Source: Actinoplanes sp. NBC_00393
Lineage (GTDB): Bacteria > Actinomycetota > Actinomycetes > Mycobacteriales > Micromonosporaceae
Assembly (NCBI RefSeq): GCF_036053395.1
Contig: NZ_CP107942.1
Coordinates: forward strand, 8,450,501 to 8,514,500
Reading direction: 5' to 3'
DNA length: 64,000 nucleotides
The notes under the pieces: generated by a model
The model's input: only the letters and a program-made list of their open reading frames with translations
Told to the model about the DNA's origin: nothing
Database searches by the model: none
Part shown: positions 48,251-56,565 of the stretch, one piece after another
Layout of the letters: each line of letters opens with the position of its first letter
Numbering within the stretch: the stretch's first letter is position 1
Position numbers and translations under genes: made by a program

Positions 48251-48856
48251 GTGCTGGAACTGGCGATCCTCGGCCTCCTGCAGGAGGCCCCGATGCACGG
48301 GTACGAGCTTCGCAAGGAGCTCGCCACCAAGCTGGGCACTCTGCGCGCCGCGATCAGTTACGGGACTCTCTACCCGACGTTGAAGCGACTCAAGCTGGCC
48401 GGCTGGATCAGCGAGGCCGAGACCAGCAGCGACATCATTCCCCCGATGACCAGCAAACGGGGCAGGGTTGTCTACAAGATCACGGCGGAGGGCAAGGAGC
48501 GGTTCGCTGAACTGCTCACCCAGACCGGCCCGGAGACGTACGACGACGCCGGCTTCGGGGTGCACTTCACCTTCTTCTCGCGCACCGACCGGGCGACCCG
48601 GCTTCGCATCCTGGAGGGCCGGCGGCGCCGTGTCGAGGAGCGCCGCGAGGGTTTGCGCGAGGTGCTGTCCCGGGCTGCCGACCGCCTCGACGCCTACACC
48701 CTGGAGCTGCAGCGACACGGTCTCGACGCCTGTGAGCGCGAGGTCCGGTGGCTGGAAGAACTGATCACCAACGAACGCTCCGGTCGTACCCCCGCTTTCC
48801 GCAATCGTGCGGAAATCACCCCAGAACCACCGCGTCCGCAATCGGACCGGCCGTGA
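48251..48856 (+). CDS. PadR family transcriptional regulator
   Basis: A 201-residue regulator. The N-terminal winged helix is [20 protein letters not shown], then [21 protein letters not shown] beta wing follows ([20 protein letters not shown]), and a long C-terminal helical dimerisation region ([20 protein letters not shown]) ends in a disordered tail. GTG 48251 has AGGAGG just upstream. ino1 follows 20 bp after, so both form an operon behind the CGATGTATCGG operator. The mycobacterial homologue is Rv0047c, next to ino1. Confidence 0.92.
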   Translation: MLELAILGLLQEAPMHGYELRKELATKLGTLRAAISYGTLYPTLKRLKLAGWISEAETSSDIIPPMTSKRGRVVYKITAEGKERFAELLTQTGPETYDDAGFGVHFTFFSRTDRATRLRILEGRRRRVEERREGLREVLSRAADRLDAYTLELQRHGLDACEREVRWLEELITNERSGRTPAFRNRAEITPEPPRPQSDRP

Positions 48857-48876
48857 TGAACAAGGAGGCAAACGCG

Positions 48877-49956
48877 ATGGGCTCCGTCCGCGTCGCCATC
48901 GTCGGTGTGGGTAACTGCGCCTCGTCCCTCGTGCAGGGCGTGGAGTATTACAAGAACGCCGACCCCAACGACCGCGTCCCGGGTCTCATGCACGTGACCT
49001 TCGGCGACTACCACGTATCCGACGTGAAGTTCGTCGCGGCGTTCGATGTGGACGCCAAGAAGGTCGGCATGGACCTGAGCGAAGCGATCGTCGCCAGCGA
49101 GAACAACACCATCAAGCTGACCGACGTGCCGCCGAGCGGCGTCACCGTCCAGCGTGGACCGACCTTCGACGGTCTCGGTACGTACTACCGCGAGATCATC
49201 GAAGAGTCGTCGGCCGAGGCCGTCGACGTCGCGCAGGCTCTGCGGGACGCCGAGGTCGACGTGGTCGTCTCCTACCTCCCGGTGGGTTCCGAGGAGGCCG
49301 ACAAGTTCTACGCCCAGGCCGCGATCGACGCCGGCTGCGCGTTCGTGAACGCCCTGCCGGTCTTCATCGCCTCGGACCCGGCGTGGGCACAGAAGTTCAC
49401 CGATGCCGGTCTGCCGATCGTCGGTGACGACATCAAGAGCCAGGTCGGCGCGACGATCGTGCACCGCGCGCTCGCCAAGCTCTTCGAAGACCGCGGTGTC
49501 GAGCTGCTGCGCACGTACCAGCTCAACTTCGGCGGCAACATGGACTTCATGAACATGCTGGAGCGCAACCGCCTGGTCTCGAAGAAGATCTCGAAGACCC
49601 AGTCGGTGACGTCCCAGATCCCGCACGAGATGGTCAAGAGCGACGTGCACATCGGCCCGTCGGACCACGTGCCGTGGCTGGACGACCGCAAGTGGGCGTA
49701 CATCCGCCTGGAGGGCCGCTCCTTCGGTGACACCCCGCTCAACGCCGAGCTCAAGCTCGAGGTGTGGGACTCCCCGAACTCGGCCGGTGTGATCATCGAC
49801 GCGGTCCGCGCGGCGAAGATCGCCAAGGACCGCGGTATCGGCGGCCCGATCCTGTCGGCGTCGTCCTACTTCATGAAGTCCCCGCCGGTGCAGTACAGCG
49901 ACCACGACGCCCACGCGGCCGTCGAGGCCTTCATCAAGGGTGACATCGAGCGCTGA
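48877..49956 (+). CDS. ino1: Myo-inositol-1-phosphate synthase (inositol-3-phosphate synthase)
   Basis: A 359-residue NAD-dependent enzyme that converts glucose-6-phosphate to inositol-1-phosphate, the first step to phosphatidylinositol, PIMs and mycothiol. Visible blocks are [20 protein letters not shown] (NAD loop), [54 protein letters not shown] and [20 protein letters not shown]. The start ATG has AAGGAGG eight bases upstream and lies after padR. Codon use is very biased, as for a highly expressed gene. A bidirectional terminator follows. Confidence 0.95.
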   Translation: MGSVRVAIVGVGNCASSLVQGVEYYKNADPNDRVPGLMHVTFGDYHVSDVKFVAAFDVDAKKVGMDLSEAIVASENNTIKLTDVPPSGVTVQRGPTFDGLGTYYREIIEESSAEAVDVAQALRDAEVDVVVSYLPVGSEEADKFYAQAAIDAGCAFVNALPVFIASDPAWAQKFTDAGLPIVGDDIKSQVGATIVHRALAKLFEDRGVELLRTYQLNFGGNMDFMNMLERNRLVSKKISKTQSVTSQIPHEMVKSDVHIGPSDHVPWLDDRKWAYIRLEGRSFGDTPLNAELKLEVWDSPNSAGVIIDAVRAAKIAKDRGIGGPILSASSYFMKSPPVQYSDHDAHAAVEAFIKGDIER

Positions 49957-49967
49957 ATCAGCTCGCT

Positions 49968-50017
49968 CTGAATACCAGAGGCCGGTCCACAGCCGTGGGC
50001 CGGCCTCTGGTATTCAG
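49968..50017. terminator. Bidirectional terminator between ino1 and ogt
   Basis: An 18-bp perfect stem (CTGAATACCAGAGGCCGG at 49968-49985 and its complement at 50000-50017) with a 14-base loop. The right arm covers the stop codon of the convergent ogt gene (50014-50016). No long T-tract is present on either side. Confidence 0.8.
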
Positions 50018-50469
50018 CCCCAGGCCCGGGTCAGCGCCACTCGGGCCTCCAGCTCCAGCAGCTTGCGTTTGCGCTCCAGCCCACCACCGAAGCCGACCAT
50101 CTTGCCGCCGGCGCCGACCACCCGATGACATGGCACGATCACCGGAATCGGATTGTGGTTGCAGGCCGTGCCGACGGCCCGGGCCGCACCGGGGTCGCCC
50201 AGCGCGGTGGCGATCGCCCCATAGGTGATCATCTCGCCGTAAGGAATCCGAGCGATCTCGCCCCACACCGCCCGCTCGAACTCCGAGCCGCCCCGCAACT
50301 CGAACGGCACGTCGAAGTCGGTGATCTCCCCGGCGAAGTAGGCCCGCAACTGCTCGGCCGCTGGATGCTCGGCGACCGGCCCGGACGGCACGCCGAAGCG
50401 CACCCCCACCACGACGTCGCCCTCGACGGCGACGCCGAGCGGCCCGATCGGTGACTCGACGACGAACAT
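50014..50469 (-). CDS. ogt: Methylated-DNA-[protein]-cysteine S-methyltransferase
   Basis: A 151-residue suicide repair enzyme that takes alkyl groups from O6-alkylguanine onto a cysteine. The active site is IPVIVPCHRVVGAGG, preceded by PYGEMITYGAIATALGDPGA (DNA recognition helix) and GTACNHNPIP; GGGLERKRKLLELE follows. ATG 50469 is six bases behind CAGAAT and may be leaderless; ATG 50514 upstream would add 15 residues. It is divergent from a sigma factor gene. Confidence 0.92.
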   Translation of the reverse strand: MFVVESPIGPLGVAVEGDVVVGVRFGVPSGPVAEHPAAEQLRAYFAGEITDFDVPFELRGGSEFERAVWGEIARIPYGEMITYGAIATALGDPGAARAVGTACNHNPIPVIVPCHRVVGAGGKMVGFGGGLERKRKLLELEARVALTRAWG

Positions 50470-50572
50470 GCTCCGATTCTGCGCCAGGGGTACGACAAGT
50501 TCCTTCGAAGCCATATGCAAGATTCCCGATCGACGCCGCGTCTGACTGTCCGGAGACAGCGAACGGAGTGGC

Positions 50573-51094
50573 ATGAAGGAATCGCTGGAGGCGGAGTTCA
50601 CCGCCTTCGTCGCGGATCGGGGGCAGGCGCTGCTCCGGATCGCGCATGCCCTGACCGGGGAGCGGGCCACCGCGGAGGATCTGGTGCAGGGGGCGCTGGC
50701 CAAGGCGTACGCCCGGTGGCCGCGGATCCACGGTGACGCCGAGGCCTACGTCCGGAGGATCATCTACAACGACCGGGCGTCGTTCTGGCGGCGACCCGCC
50801 CGCCAGCGTGAGGTCTCGATGGCCGAGCCGCCGGACCGCCCGTACGGGAGCCGCCCGGATCAGGAGGTCACCAACCGGCTGGCGGTCCGGGAGGCGCTGC
50901 TCACCCTGCCCGCCCGTCAGCGTGCCGTGCTGGTCCTGCGCTATCTGGAGGACCGCAGCGTCGAGGAGACCGCCGAGGTGCTCGGCTGCCGGCCCGGAAC
51001 GGTGGCCAGTCAGACCTCGCGGGCCCTGGCCAAACTTCGTGATCTGGTCGGCGACGCCGACGTGTGGACGCATTCGACGGGAGGTTCGCGATGA
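50573..51094 (+). CDS. SigE-family ECF RNA polymerase sigma factor
   Basis: A 173-residue sigma factor of the actinobacterial SigE-type ECF group. Region 2 is FTAFVADRGQALLRIAHALT with GERATAEDLVQGALAKAYAR, and YVRRIIYNDRASFWRR closes it. Region 4 is LPARQRAVLVLRYLEDRSVE with ETAEVLGCRPGTVASQTSRA. No anti-sigma factor of the usual zinc type follows; instead its stop overlaps the start of a membrane beta-propeller-like gene (ATGA), which may act as its sensor. ATG 50573 has GGAG upstream. Confidence 0.9.
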   Translation: MKESLEAEFTAFVADRGQALLRIAHALTGERATAEDLVQGALAKAYARWPRIHGDAEAYVRRIIYNDRASFWRRPARQREVSMAEPPDRPYGSRPDQEVTNRLAVREALLTLPARQRAVLVLRYLEDRSVEETAEVLGCRPGTVASQTSRALAKLRDLVGDADVWTHSTGGSR

Positions 51095-52194
51095 AATATC
51101 TGGAGGAATCGGTGCGGGTCGCCGTCGAGGAGTTGGCCGCCTCCGCGCCGTACTCGCACGACCTGGCCACCGTCGCGCGTTCCCGGGGCCGGCGGATCCG
51201 GCGACGTCAGCAGATGGCCGTCGGCTTGGCAGCAGTTCTGCTGGTCGGGGCGGTGGTCACCCCGTACGCCATCCTGGACGGACGTCAGGCCGCCCCGGTG
51301 CCGATCGCGCCCAGCCCCTCGCCCACCGAGCTTGCGCCGGCCCCGGTGATCAGCGAGCAGTGGTGGAAGGAGCCGGTACGCCTCCCCGGCGGCTTCGTCA
51401 TCACCGCGCTGAGCCAGCCCGGGAAACGTCTGGGCCAGGGTAAGAGCGGTGGCTCCACCCCGCAGACCGGCAACGTGGTCCTGGACCGGTCGACCGGCCG
51501 GTACCGGGTCCTGGACGGCGAATTCTCGACCGTCATCGGCGCTCCGGCCGGCAAATACGCCATCGTCTACCGAGGCCAGGACCTCGGCATCGCCGACAGC
51601 ACCACCGGCCAGGTACGACAGTTCGACTTCGGCCCGGCCACGTCGTTCGGCGCCCAGTGGTCCCCGGACGGCACCCGGCTGCTGCTCACCCGGGAGAACG
51701 GATTCCGGATCCTGGACCCGGCGACCGGCGAGCATCAGGACCGGGACACGCCCGGCGGCCTGTCGAACTGTGCCGACCAGTGCTTCTTCGCCTGGTTGTC
51801 GCCGACCGAGGTCAGCCTGCCGCAGCGTCAGGCCTCGAGTCAGGCCGTCGCCGCCATGCACGTCTTCTCGACCGGGAACGGCGCGCTGCTCCGTACCGTT
51901 CCGCTCGTGCGCACCCCGGTCAGCGGCCAGAACGCGGTCTCCCCGGACGGCCGGCACATGCTGATCGATCCGGACCGCAACGACATGTACGCCCGCGAGT
52001 TCATTGACGTCCGCTCCGGCCGAACCGTCGGCACCTTCCGCGGGATCGGCCCGGCGCACTTCGTCGCGGACGACCAGATCCTGGTCGTCGGCAGCAAAGC
52101 GGCAGTCCTCTACGACCTCGCCGGCAACGAACTGCAGAGCACTTCGATGCCGCCGGAGTTCTCCGGCCGCCGGATCAGCGTGGGCCGCCTCTAG
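51091..52194 (+). CDS. Membrane-anchored WD40/TolB-like beta-propeller protein
   Basis: A 367-residue protein. A short N-terminal cytoplasmic part (MKYLEESVRVAVEELAASAP, then VARSRGRRIRRRQ) precedes one membrane helix (MAVGLAAVLLVGAVVTPYAI). A Pro/Ser linker leads to an outside domain of beta-propeller-type repeats (QWSPDGTRLLLTRENGFRIL, GQNAVSPDGRHMLIDPDRND, LVVGSKAAVLYDLAG). Coupled translation with the ECF sigma factor, and a small cytoplasmic N-terminus, suggest a co-regulator or sensor. This is inference from position. It ends convergently with cca in a shared CTAG. Confidence 0.75.
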   Translation: MKYLEESVRVAVEELAASAPYSHDLATVARSRGRRIRRRQQMAVGLAAVLLVGAVVTPYAILDGRQAAPVPIAPSPSPTELAPAPVISEQWWKEPVRLPGGFVITALSQPGKRLGQGKSGGSTPQTGNVVLDRSTGRYRVLDGEFSTVIGAPAGKYAIVYRGQDLGIADSTTGQVRQFDFGPATSFGAQWSPDGTRLLLTRENGFRILDPATGEHQDRDTPGGLSNCADQCFFAWLSPTEVSLPQRQASSQAVAAMHVFSTGNGALLRTVPLVRTPVSGQNAVSPDGRHMLIDPDRNDMYAREFIDVRSGRTVGTFRGIGPAHFVADDQILVVGSKAAVLYDLAGNELQSTSMPPEFSGRRISVGRL

Positions 52195-53621
52195 CTGATG
52201 TGCCCCTGATCGCGGGCCCACTTGAAGAGCTCCGCCTCGGCCTCGTCGCGATCCAGCGGCCCCCGGTCCAGGCGGAGCTCCTTCAGGAAGCGCCACGCCT
52301 GCCCGACGATCGGGCCCGGCGGCACCCCGAGCAGCTCCATGATCGCGTTGCCGTCCAGGTCGGGGCGGACCTTGGCCAGGTCTTCCTCGGCCGCGATCCG
52401 GGCGATCCGCTCCTCCAGCGCGTCGTAGTCGGCGGCCAGCTGGGCGGCCTTGCGCCGGTTCCGCGTGGTGACGTCGGAGCGGGTCAGCTTGTGCAGACGG
52501 TCGAGCAGCGGGCCGGCGTCGGTGACGTAGCGGCGCACCGCGGAATCGGTCCACTCGCCGCGCCCGTACCCGTAGAACCTCAGGTGCAGCGCGACCAGCC
52601 CGACCACCTCGGAGGTCACGTCCTTGGGGTATTTGAGGGCCCGCATCCGCTGCTTGGTGAGCCGGGCGCCGACCACCTCGTGGTGGTGGAAGCTGACCCG
52701 GCCGTCCCGCCCGACCGCCTTGGTGGCCGGCTTGCCGACGTCGTGCATCAGTGCGGCCATCCGCAGGATGAAGTCGGGGGCGTCGTCGCCCTCCAGCCGC
52801 ATCGCGTTCTGCACGACGATCAGCGTGTGCTCGTAGACGTCCTTGTGCTGGGCGTGCTCGTCAATCTCCAGCTTCAGCCCGGAGACCTCGGGAAGGAAGC
52901 GGTCGCCCAGGCCGGTGTCGACCAGCAGGCGCAGCCCGGCGATCGGGTCGGCCGCGCTCATCAGCTTGGTGAACTCGTCCCGGATGCGTTCCGCGGTGAT
53001 CCGGTCGAGATCAGCGGACATTTCCGTCATGGCGGTGATTACCGCGGGATCCACTGTGAACTGGAGCTTCGCGGCGAACCGGGCCGCCCGCAGCATCCGA
53101 AGTGGATCATCGCCGAACGAGATCGCCGGCGCCGCGGGGGTCCGGATCGTCCGCGAAGCCAGGTCGGTCAGCCCACCGAACGGGTCCGTGAACTCGTGCC
53201 CCGGCACCGAGACGGCCATCGCGTTGATCGTGAAGTCGCGCCGGGACAGGTCCTCCAGCAGCGACGTCCCGTAGGAGACGACCGGATTGCGGGTCACCCC
53301 GTCATAGGCCTCGGCCCGGAACGTGGTGATCTCGATCCGCAGACCGTTCTTCTGGATGCCGATCGTGCCGAACTCGCGGCCGGTCTCCCAGATCGCGTCG
53401 GCCCAGCCGTTCACCACGGCGAGCGTCTGCTCCGGCCGGGCATCGGTGCAGAAGTCGAGGTCATCGCCGAGGCTGCCGAGCAGCGCGTCGCGTACCGAAC
53501 CCCCGACCAGGTGCAACTCGTGGCCCGCGGTGGCGAACCGGCGGCCTAGTTCGTCAGCGACGGGCGAGACGCGGAGCAGCTCGGCTACCGCTTTCTGCTG
53601 GGCAGTGTTCAACACAGACAT
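52191..53621 (-). CDS. cca: CCA tRNA nucleotidyltransferase (PcnA-type)
   Basis: A 476-residue class II enzyme that adds or repairs the 3' CCA of tRNA. The head domain has LHLVGGSVRDALLGSLGDDL and DFCTDA. ITTFRAEAYDG and DLSRRDFTINAMAVSV follow, with the RNA/nucleotide site DDPLRMLRAARFAAKL. A C-terminal HD domain (LRMAALMHDVGKPATKAVG) follows, as in actinobacterial proteins of this family. In mycobacteria this gene (Rv3907c) is near mviN and sigM, as here. The start is probably leaderless (TACGCT nine bases before). Confidence 0.93.
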   Translation of the reverse strand: MSVLNTAQQKAVAELLRVSPVADELGRRFATAGHELHLVGGSVRDALLGSLGDDLDFCTDARPEQTLAVVNGWADAIWETGREFGTIGIQKNGLRIEITTFRAEAYDGVTRNPVVSYGTSLLEDLSRRDFTINAMAVSVPGHEFTDPFGGLTDLASRTIRTPAAPAISFGDDPLRMLRAARFAAKLQFTVDPAVITAMTEMSADLDRITAERIRDEFTKLMSAADPIAGLRLLVDTGLGDRFLPEVSGLKLEIDEHAQHKDVYEHTLIVVQNAMRLEGDDAPDFILRMAALMHDVGKPATKAVGRDGRVSFHHHEVVGARLTKQRMRALKYPKDVTSEVVGLVALHLRFYGYGRGEWTDSAVRRYVTDAGPLLDRLHKLTRSDVTTRNRRKAAQLAADYDALEERIARIAAEEDLAKVRPDLDGNAIMELLGVPPGPIVGQAWRFLKELRLDRGPLDRDEAEAELFKWARDQGHIS

Positions 53622-53678
53622 GGGGTGACCAGCGTATCTTCTGTGGCAGTCAGCGCCGTCGCCGGGCAGGATGACAGG

Positions 53679-54545
53679 GTGCCCCTACCCGAGCGACTGC
53701 TGCGCCTGATCCAGGACCCCGGGTTCTGGGCCGGCGAGTTCAGCGAAGAAGAGCCTCTCCGCGTGTCGTTTCCGGTGGTGGGCGGCTATGGGCTGATCCT
53801 CGACATCGACCCGCCGTCGGGTGAGCGCACGCTCGGTCTGCGCTGTCCCGCCTCCAGCGAACCGGTGCAGCTCGGCTGGGCGCCGGCCGACGGGCCGTAC
53901 CCGGCAGCGCTGCAGTGGTGGGAACTCGAATCCTGCGCACGGGTGATCGCCCTGGCCGATCCGATGCTGCCGCATCCCGGGATCGTGGTGGCTCTTCTTT
54001 CCCCGTTCGCCCCGGCCGGGCCGGAGGACGACACGACCGCGGTGGCGGCGGTGCGCGAGGCGGCGTACCGGTCGCTGCGCCGGGAGGTGCCCGCGGTCGC
54101 TCCGGCCGGGCCGGAGCAGACCCCGCTTCCGCTCTTCCGCGACGAGCAGTGGTGGCCGGCGCCCGCAGCGCCGTCGCCGCAGGTGCTGGACGAGGCCGCG
54201 ATCGCGGCATTGAGCGCGCCGCACACGGCGACGATCACGGTCCGCTGGGACAAGCGCTTCCCGCACGAGCAGATGGCCGATCTGGCCCGCCGGGCCGCGG
54301 CCCATCTGCACCAACTTCCCAACCAGGATTGGTACGCGCAAACGCGCTCGTTGGCCACCAGGATCGCCGCCTCGGGCGACCTGGTCTCGGTACCGGCTCT
54401 GCTCGGCGCGCTGACCGAGGCCGGCTGTGATCATCCGACAGTTCTGGATGCGCTGAGTGAGCCTCTGGTGCCGCTGGAGGCATGCTGGATGGTGGAAACC
54501 CTGGCCGGCGCCGAACCCGGCACCCTCCTGCGTCACCACGTGTGA
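53679..54545 (+). CDS. Uncharacterised protein upstream of murJ
   Basis: About 288 residues with no signal, membrane helix or known motif. The N-terminal half begins VPLPERLLRLIQDPGFWAGE and includes VSFPVVGGYGLILDIDPPSG. The C-terminal half has ITVRWDKRFPHEQMADLARR and PALLGALTEAGCDHPTVLDA, which is helical and repeat-like, resembling HEAT-type pairs. The start is unsure: GTG 53679 leaves 57 bp to the divergent cca start, while GTG 53625 would leave almost nothing. It lies 51 bp ahead of murJ in the same direction. I do not recognise the family. Confidence 0.65.
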   Translation: MPLPERLLRLIQDPGFWAGEFSEEEPLRVSFPVVGGYGLILDIDPPSGERTLGLRCPASSEPVQLGWAPADGPYPAALQWWELESCARVIALADPMLPHPGIVVALLSPFAPAGPEDDTTAVAAVREAAYRSLRREVPAVAPAGPEQTPLPLFRDEQWWPAPAAPSPQVLDEAAIAALSAPHTATITVRWDKRFPHEQMADLARRAAAHLHQLPNQDWYAQTRSLATRIAASGDLVSVPALLGALTEAGCDHPTVLDALSEPLVPLEACWMVETLAGAEPGTLLRHHV

Positions 54546-54596
54546 CCTTCCCCTTTATGGTGGGTCGGACATCGGCACGTCTGGAGGTGGCTCGGG

Positions 54597-56351
54597 GTGA
54601 ACGGCGGTCTCTACCGCAGCACGCACGCGGCACCTGACGGTCAGCCGCCGCACCAGGACGGCGTGACCGTGGTCTCGGTGGACGCCCAGGTGCCCGGCGG
54701 CGACCAGGCGCTGCCCCCCGAGAACCTGCCGGCCGGTAAGAACGACACGAACACCACCGGGCAGAGCGCGATCATGGCGGTCGGCAGCCTGGTGAGCCGG
54801 GTGATCGGCTTCGTCCGGAACGCGCTGATCGGCATGGCTCTCGGCGCGGGCGTCGGCAACGCCTACACGAGCGCCCAGTTCCTCCCGAACCAGATCTATG
54901 AGCTGCTGCTCGGCGGCATCCTCTCCAGCGTGCTGGTTCCGCTGCTGGCCCGCCGGCGCAAGGCGGACAGTGACGGCGGCCAGGAGTTCACCCAGAAGCT
55001 GCTCACCTTCGCGGTCACCGCGCTCGGGATCGCCACCCTCCTGGTGGTGGCGGCCGCCCCGCTGATCACCGCGATCCAGGCCGGCAGGGAGAACACCCCG
55101 GCCTACCGGGACCTGGTCACCAGCTTCGCGTACCTGATCCTGCCGATCATCTTCTTCACCGGCCTCTCCGCGCTGATCGGCGCGGTGCTCAACGTCCGCG
55201 GGCACTTCGCCGCGCCGATGTGGGCGCCGATCCTGAACAACCTGGTCATCATCGCGACCTGCGGTGTCTTCCTGCTGGTCTTCGGCACCGACGAGGGCCT
55301 GAGCCCGGAGACGGTCACCGCCGCTCAGATCGCCCTGATCGGCGGCGGCACCCTGCTCGGCATCGTCGTGCAGTCGATCGGCCTGCTGCCCGCGCTGCGC
55401 AAGGTCGGCTTCCGGTGGAAGTGGCGGTGGGACCCGCGCGCGCTCGGCCTGCGCGAGATCGGCAGCCTGGCCGGCTGGATGCTGCTCTACGTGGCGGCGA
55501 ACCAAGTCGCCGTCTTCGTCGTGGTCCGCATCCTCAACCAGGTGGCCGACAAGGGCGACGCCAGCGTGCTGGCCTTCAACAACGTCTTCCTGCTGACCAT
55601 GATGGCGCACGGCATCGTCGGCGTGTCGGTGATGACCGCGCTGCTGCCGAAGATGAGCGCGGCCGCCTCCGATGGCCGGTACGCCGAGGTCAGCGCCGAT
55701 CTGAGCCGGGGCATCAAGCTCACCTCCGCGGCGCTCGCCCCGATCGCCGTGGTGTACGCGGTGCTCGGCACGCCGATCGCCGTCGTGCTGTTCCAGGGCG
55801 GTAACTACAGCAACGACGCCGCCCTGGACACCGGTGTGGTCCTGACGGTGGCCGCGTTCGCCGTGCTCCCCCTGTCGATCAGCTACCTCTGCACGTACGC
55901 CTTCTACTCCCTGCAGGGCAACCGGACGGTCGCGCTGATCAACCTGCCGGTGGTGGCGGTCCGGATCGGGGCGTACTTCCTGCTCGCCGCGGTGCTGGAC
56001 GAGACCCTCTCGGCAGCCGGTATGACCGCCGCGAACGCGCTGTCGTACCTGGTCTCGGCCTTGATCTCGCTGGCTGTGCTGCGGCGCCGGATCGGCCGGC
56101 TGAACCTGGGCACGGTGCTGATGTCGCTGATCAAGGTGGCGTTGGCCGCCGCGATCGCCGCCGGGCTCGGTTTCCTGGTGCTGAAGCTGCTGCCCGGAAC
56201 CGGTCAGCCGGACGGCAAGGTCGAGGCCCTGGTCCAGGTGATCGTCGGCGGCGCGGTGATTCTCGTCGCCTACCTGGCCGCCGCGCTCGCCCTGCGTGTC
56301 CACGAGATCAGCCAGGTGGTCGGGATGGTACGCCGCAAACTCGGCCGCTGA
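54597..56351 (+). CDS. murJ: Lipid II flippase MurJ (MviN)
   Basis: A 584-residue polytopic protein with about 14 membrane helices. It flips lipid II to the outer face for peptidoglycan synthesis. A cytoplasmic N-terminus of ~55 residues precedes SLVSRVIGFVRNALIGMALG, the family hallmark, and FLPNQIYELLLGGILSSVLV. Later segments are AHGIVGVSVMTALLPKMSAA and YTFYSLQG-like AFYSLQGNRTVALI. In mycobacteria MurJ is fused to a pseudokinase domain; here the pseudokinase is a separate gene just downstream. GTG 54597 follows GGAGGTGG. Confidence 0.92.
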   Translation: MNGGLYRSTHAAPDGQPPHQDGVTVVSVDAQVPGGDQALPPENLPAGKNDTNTTGQSAIMAVGSLVSRVIGFVRNALIGMALGAGVGNAYTSAQFLPNQIYELLLGGILSSVLVPLLARRRKADSDGGQEFTQKLLTFAVTALGIATLLVVAAAPLITAIQAGRENTPAYRDLVTSFAYLILPIIFFTGLSALIGAVLNVRGHFAAPMWAPILNNLVIIATCGVFLLVFGTDEGLSPETVTAAQIALIGGGTLLGIVVQSIGLLPALRKVGFRWKWRWDPRALGLREIGSLAGWMLLYVAANQVAVFVVVRILNQVADKGDASVLAFNNVFLLTMMAHGIVGVSVMTALLPKMSAAASDGRYAEVSADLSRGIKLTSAALAPIAVVYAVLGTPIAVVLFQGGNYSNDAALDTGVVLTVAAFAVLPLSISYLCTYAFYSLQGNRTVALINLPVVAVRIGAYFLLAAVLDETLSAAGMTAANALSYLVSALISLAVLRRRIGRLNLGTVLMSLIKVALAAAIAAGLGFLVLKLLPGTGQPDGKVEALVQVIVGGAVILVAYLAAALALRVHEISQVVGMVRRKLGR

Positions 56352-56565
56352 GGCGCCTCTGCCCCTTCCCGATCAGGTCTTTCCCGCCGGAATCGGACAT
56401 GATTGACCCGGTTCGTACCCTCGGGTACCGATGCCGCGCCGGGGGGACGACCTGCCAGACCATGGCCTGGTGCGGGTATGGTCGGTGTCGGCATGTGCGC
56501 GGGAGCACCCTGTCCTGAGCACCGAGTCATGCACCACCGAGGTATGCACCACCGAGGGAGGACTG

